Shown one piece after another: positions 63,988-64,000 of a DNA stretch of 64,000 nucleotides. Both the position numbers and the translations under genes were made by a program. Within the stretch, counting starts at the first letter, position 1; each line of letters starts with the position of its first letter. The stretch lies in the NCBI GenBank assembly GCA_040391135.1, contig JBEBYL010000009.1:91099-155098 (forward strand), read 5' to 3'. The notes beneath the pieces are model-generated. The model was not told where the DNA came from. It saw nothing but the letters and a program-made list of their open reading frames with translations, and did no database searches. This DNA is from G025836975 sp040391135. GTDB lineage: Bacteria; Pseudomonadota; Gammaproteobacteria; Burkholderiales; Burkholderiaceae_B.

Positions 63988-64000
63988 TGGTTGACCTGAT

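Overview
The window is a GC-rich chromosomal segment from a betaproteobacterium. The best fit is Alcaligenaceae (Bordetella, Achromobacter or Pusillimonas type). This rests on the gene order dusB-fis-purH-ruvC-ruvA, an orphan Bug-family solute-binding protein, a phasin with PhaR-like operator sites, a Bpt/Aat N-end-rule operon, and the general look of the proteins. The genus is inference. I see no insertion sequence, prophage, integrase, rRNA or CRISPR array. There is one tRNA gene (Cys).

Layout. 1-11 kb: the 5' end of glnS, a CydA/CydB-like pair whose CydA member has lost the heme ligands, an EnvZ/OmpR-like two-component system, a CLC channel with CBS domains, an orphan outer-membrane barrel, recQ and ruvB. 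11-18 kb: a threonine/serine dehydratase, a roughly 216-bp interrupted palindrome, a copper chaperone behind a MerR/CueR-type promoter, then ruvA, ruvC, purH, fis, dusB and ubiH on the minus strand. 18-34 kb: a TM2 protein, a yybP-ykoY (manganese) riboswitch in front of a CaCA-family antiporter, a small MgtC-C-like protein with a possible leader peptide, CtaG, a BepA-like protease, a YheT hydrolase, ilvE, azlCD, rhlE, an EI24/CysZ-like protein, a CinA-like protein, an IclR regulator, an EamA exporter, a Bug protein and a phasin. 34-48 kb: the minus-strand run nudix-aat-bpt-pyrD, an orphan metI, carbonic anhydrase, tRNA-Cys, an MFS/AraC divergent pair, a PEP-mutase-like enzyme, a Rid protein, sodC, and yhhQ-queC behind a preQ1-I riboswitch.

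48-64 kb is one long plus-strand catabolic cluster. It holds a VOC protein, an FAD enzyme of the fumarate-reductase/ketosteroid-dehydrogenase fold, a TetR regulator, a PaaK-like CoA ligase, a complete LivJHMGF importer, an alpha/beta hydrolase, an SDR, a 601-aa acyl-CoA dehydrogenase, a fused enoyl-CoA hydratase/3-hydroxyacyl-CoA dehydrogenase and a thiolase. Together these describe import, CoA activation and beta-oxidation of an unidentified, probably aromatic, alicyclic or branched carboxylic acid. The cluster starts from a sigma70-like promoter that carries dyads suitable for the TetR protein.

The strongest leads are the cofactor-less CydA/CydB pair, the two riboswitches, the palindromic element, the CueR-type promoter, the PhaR-like operators and the catabolic cluster of unknown substrate.
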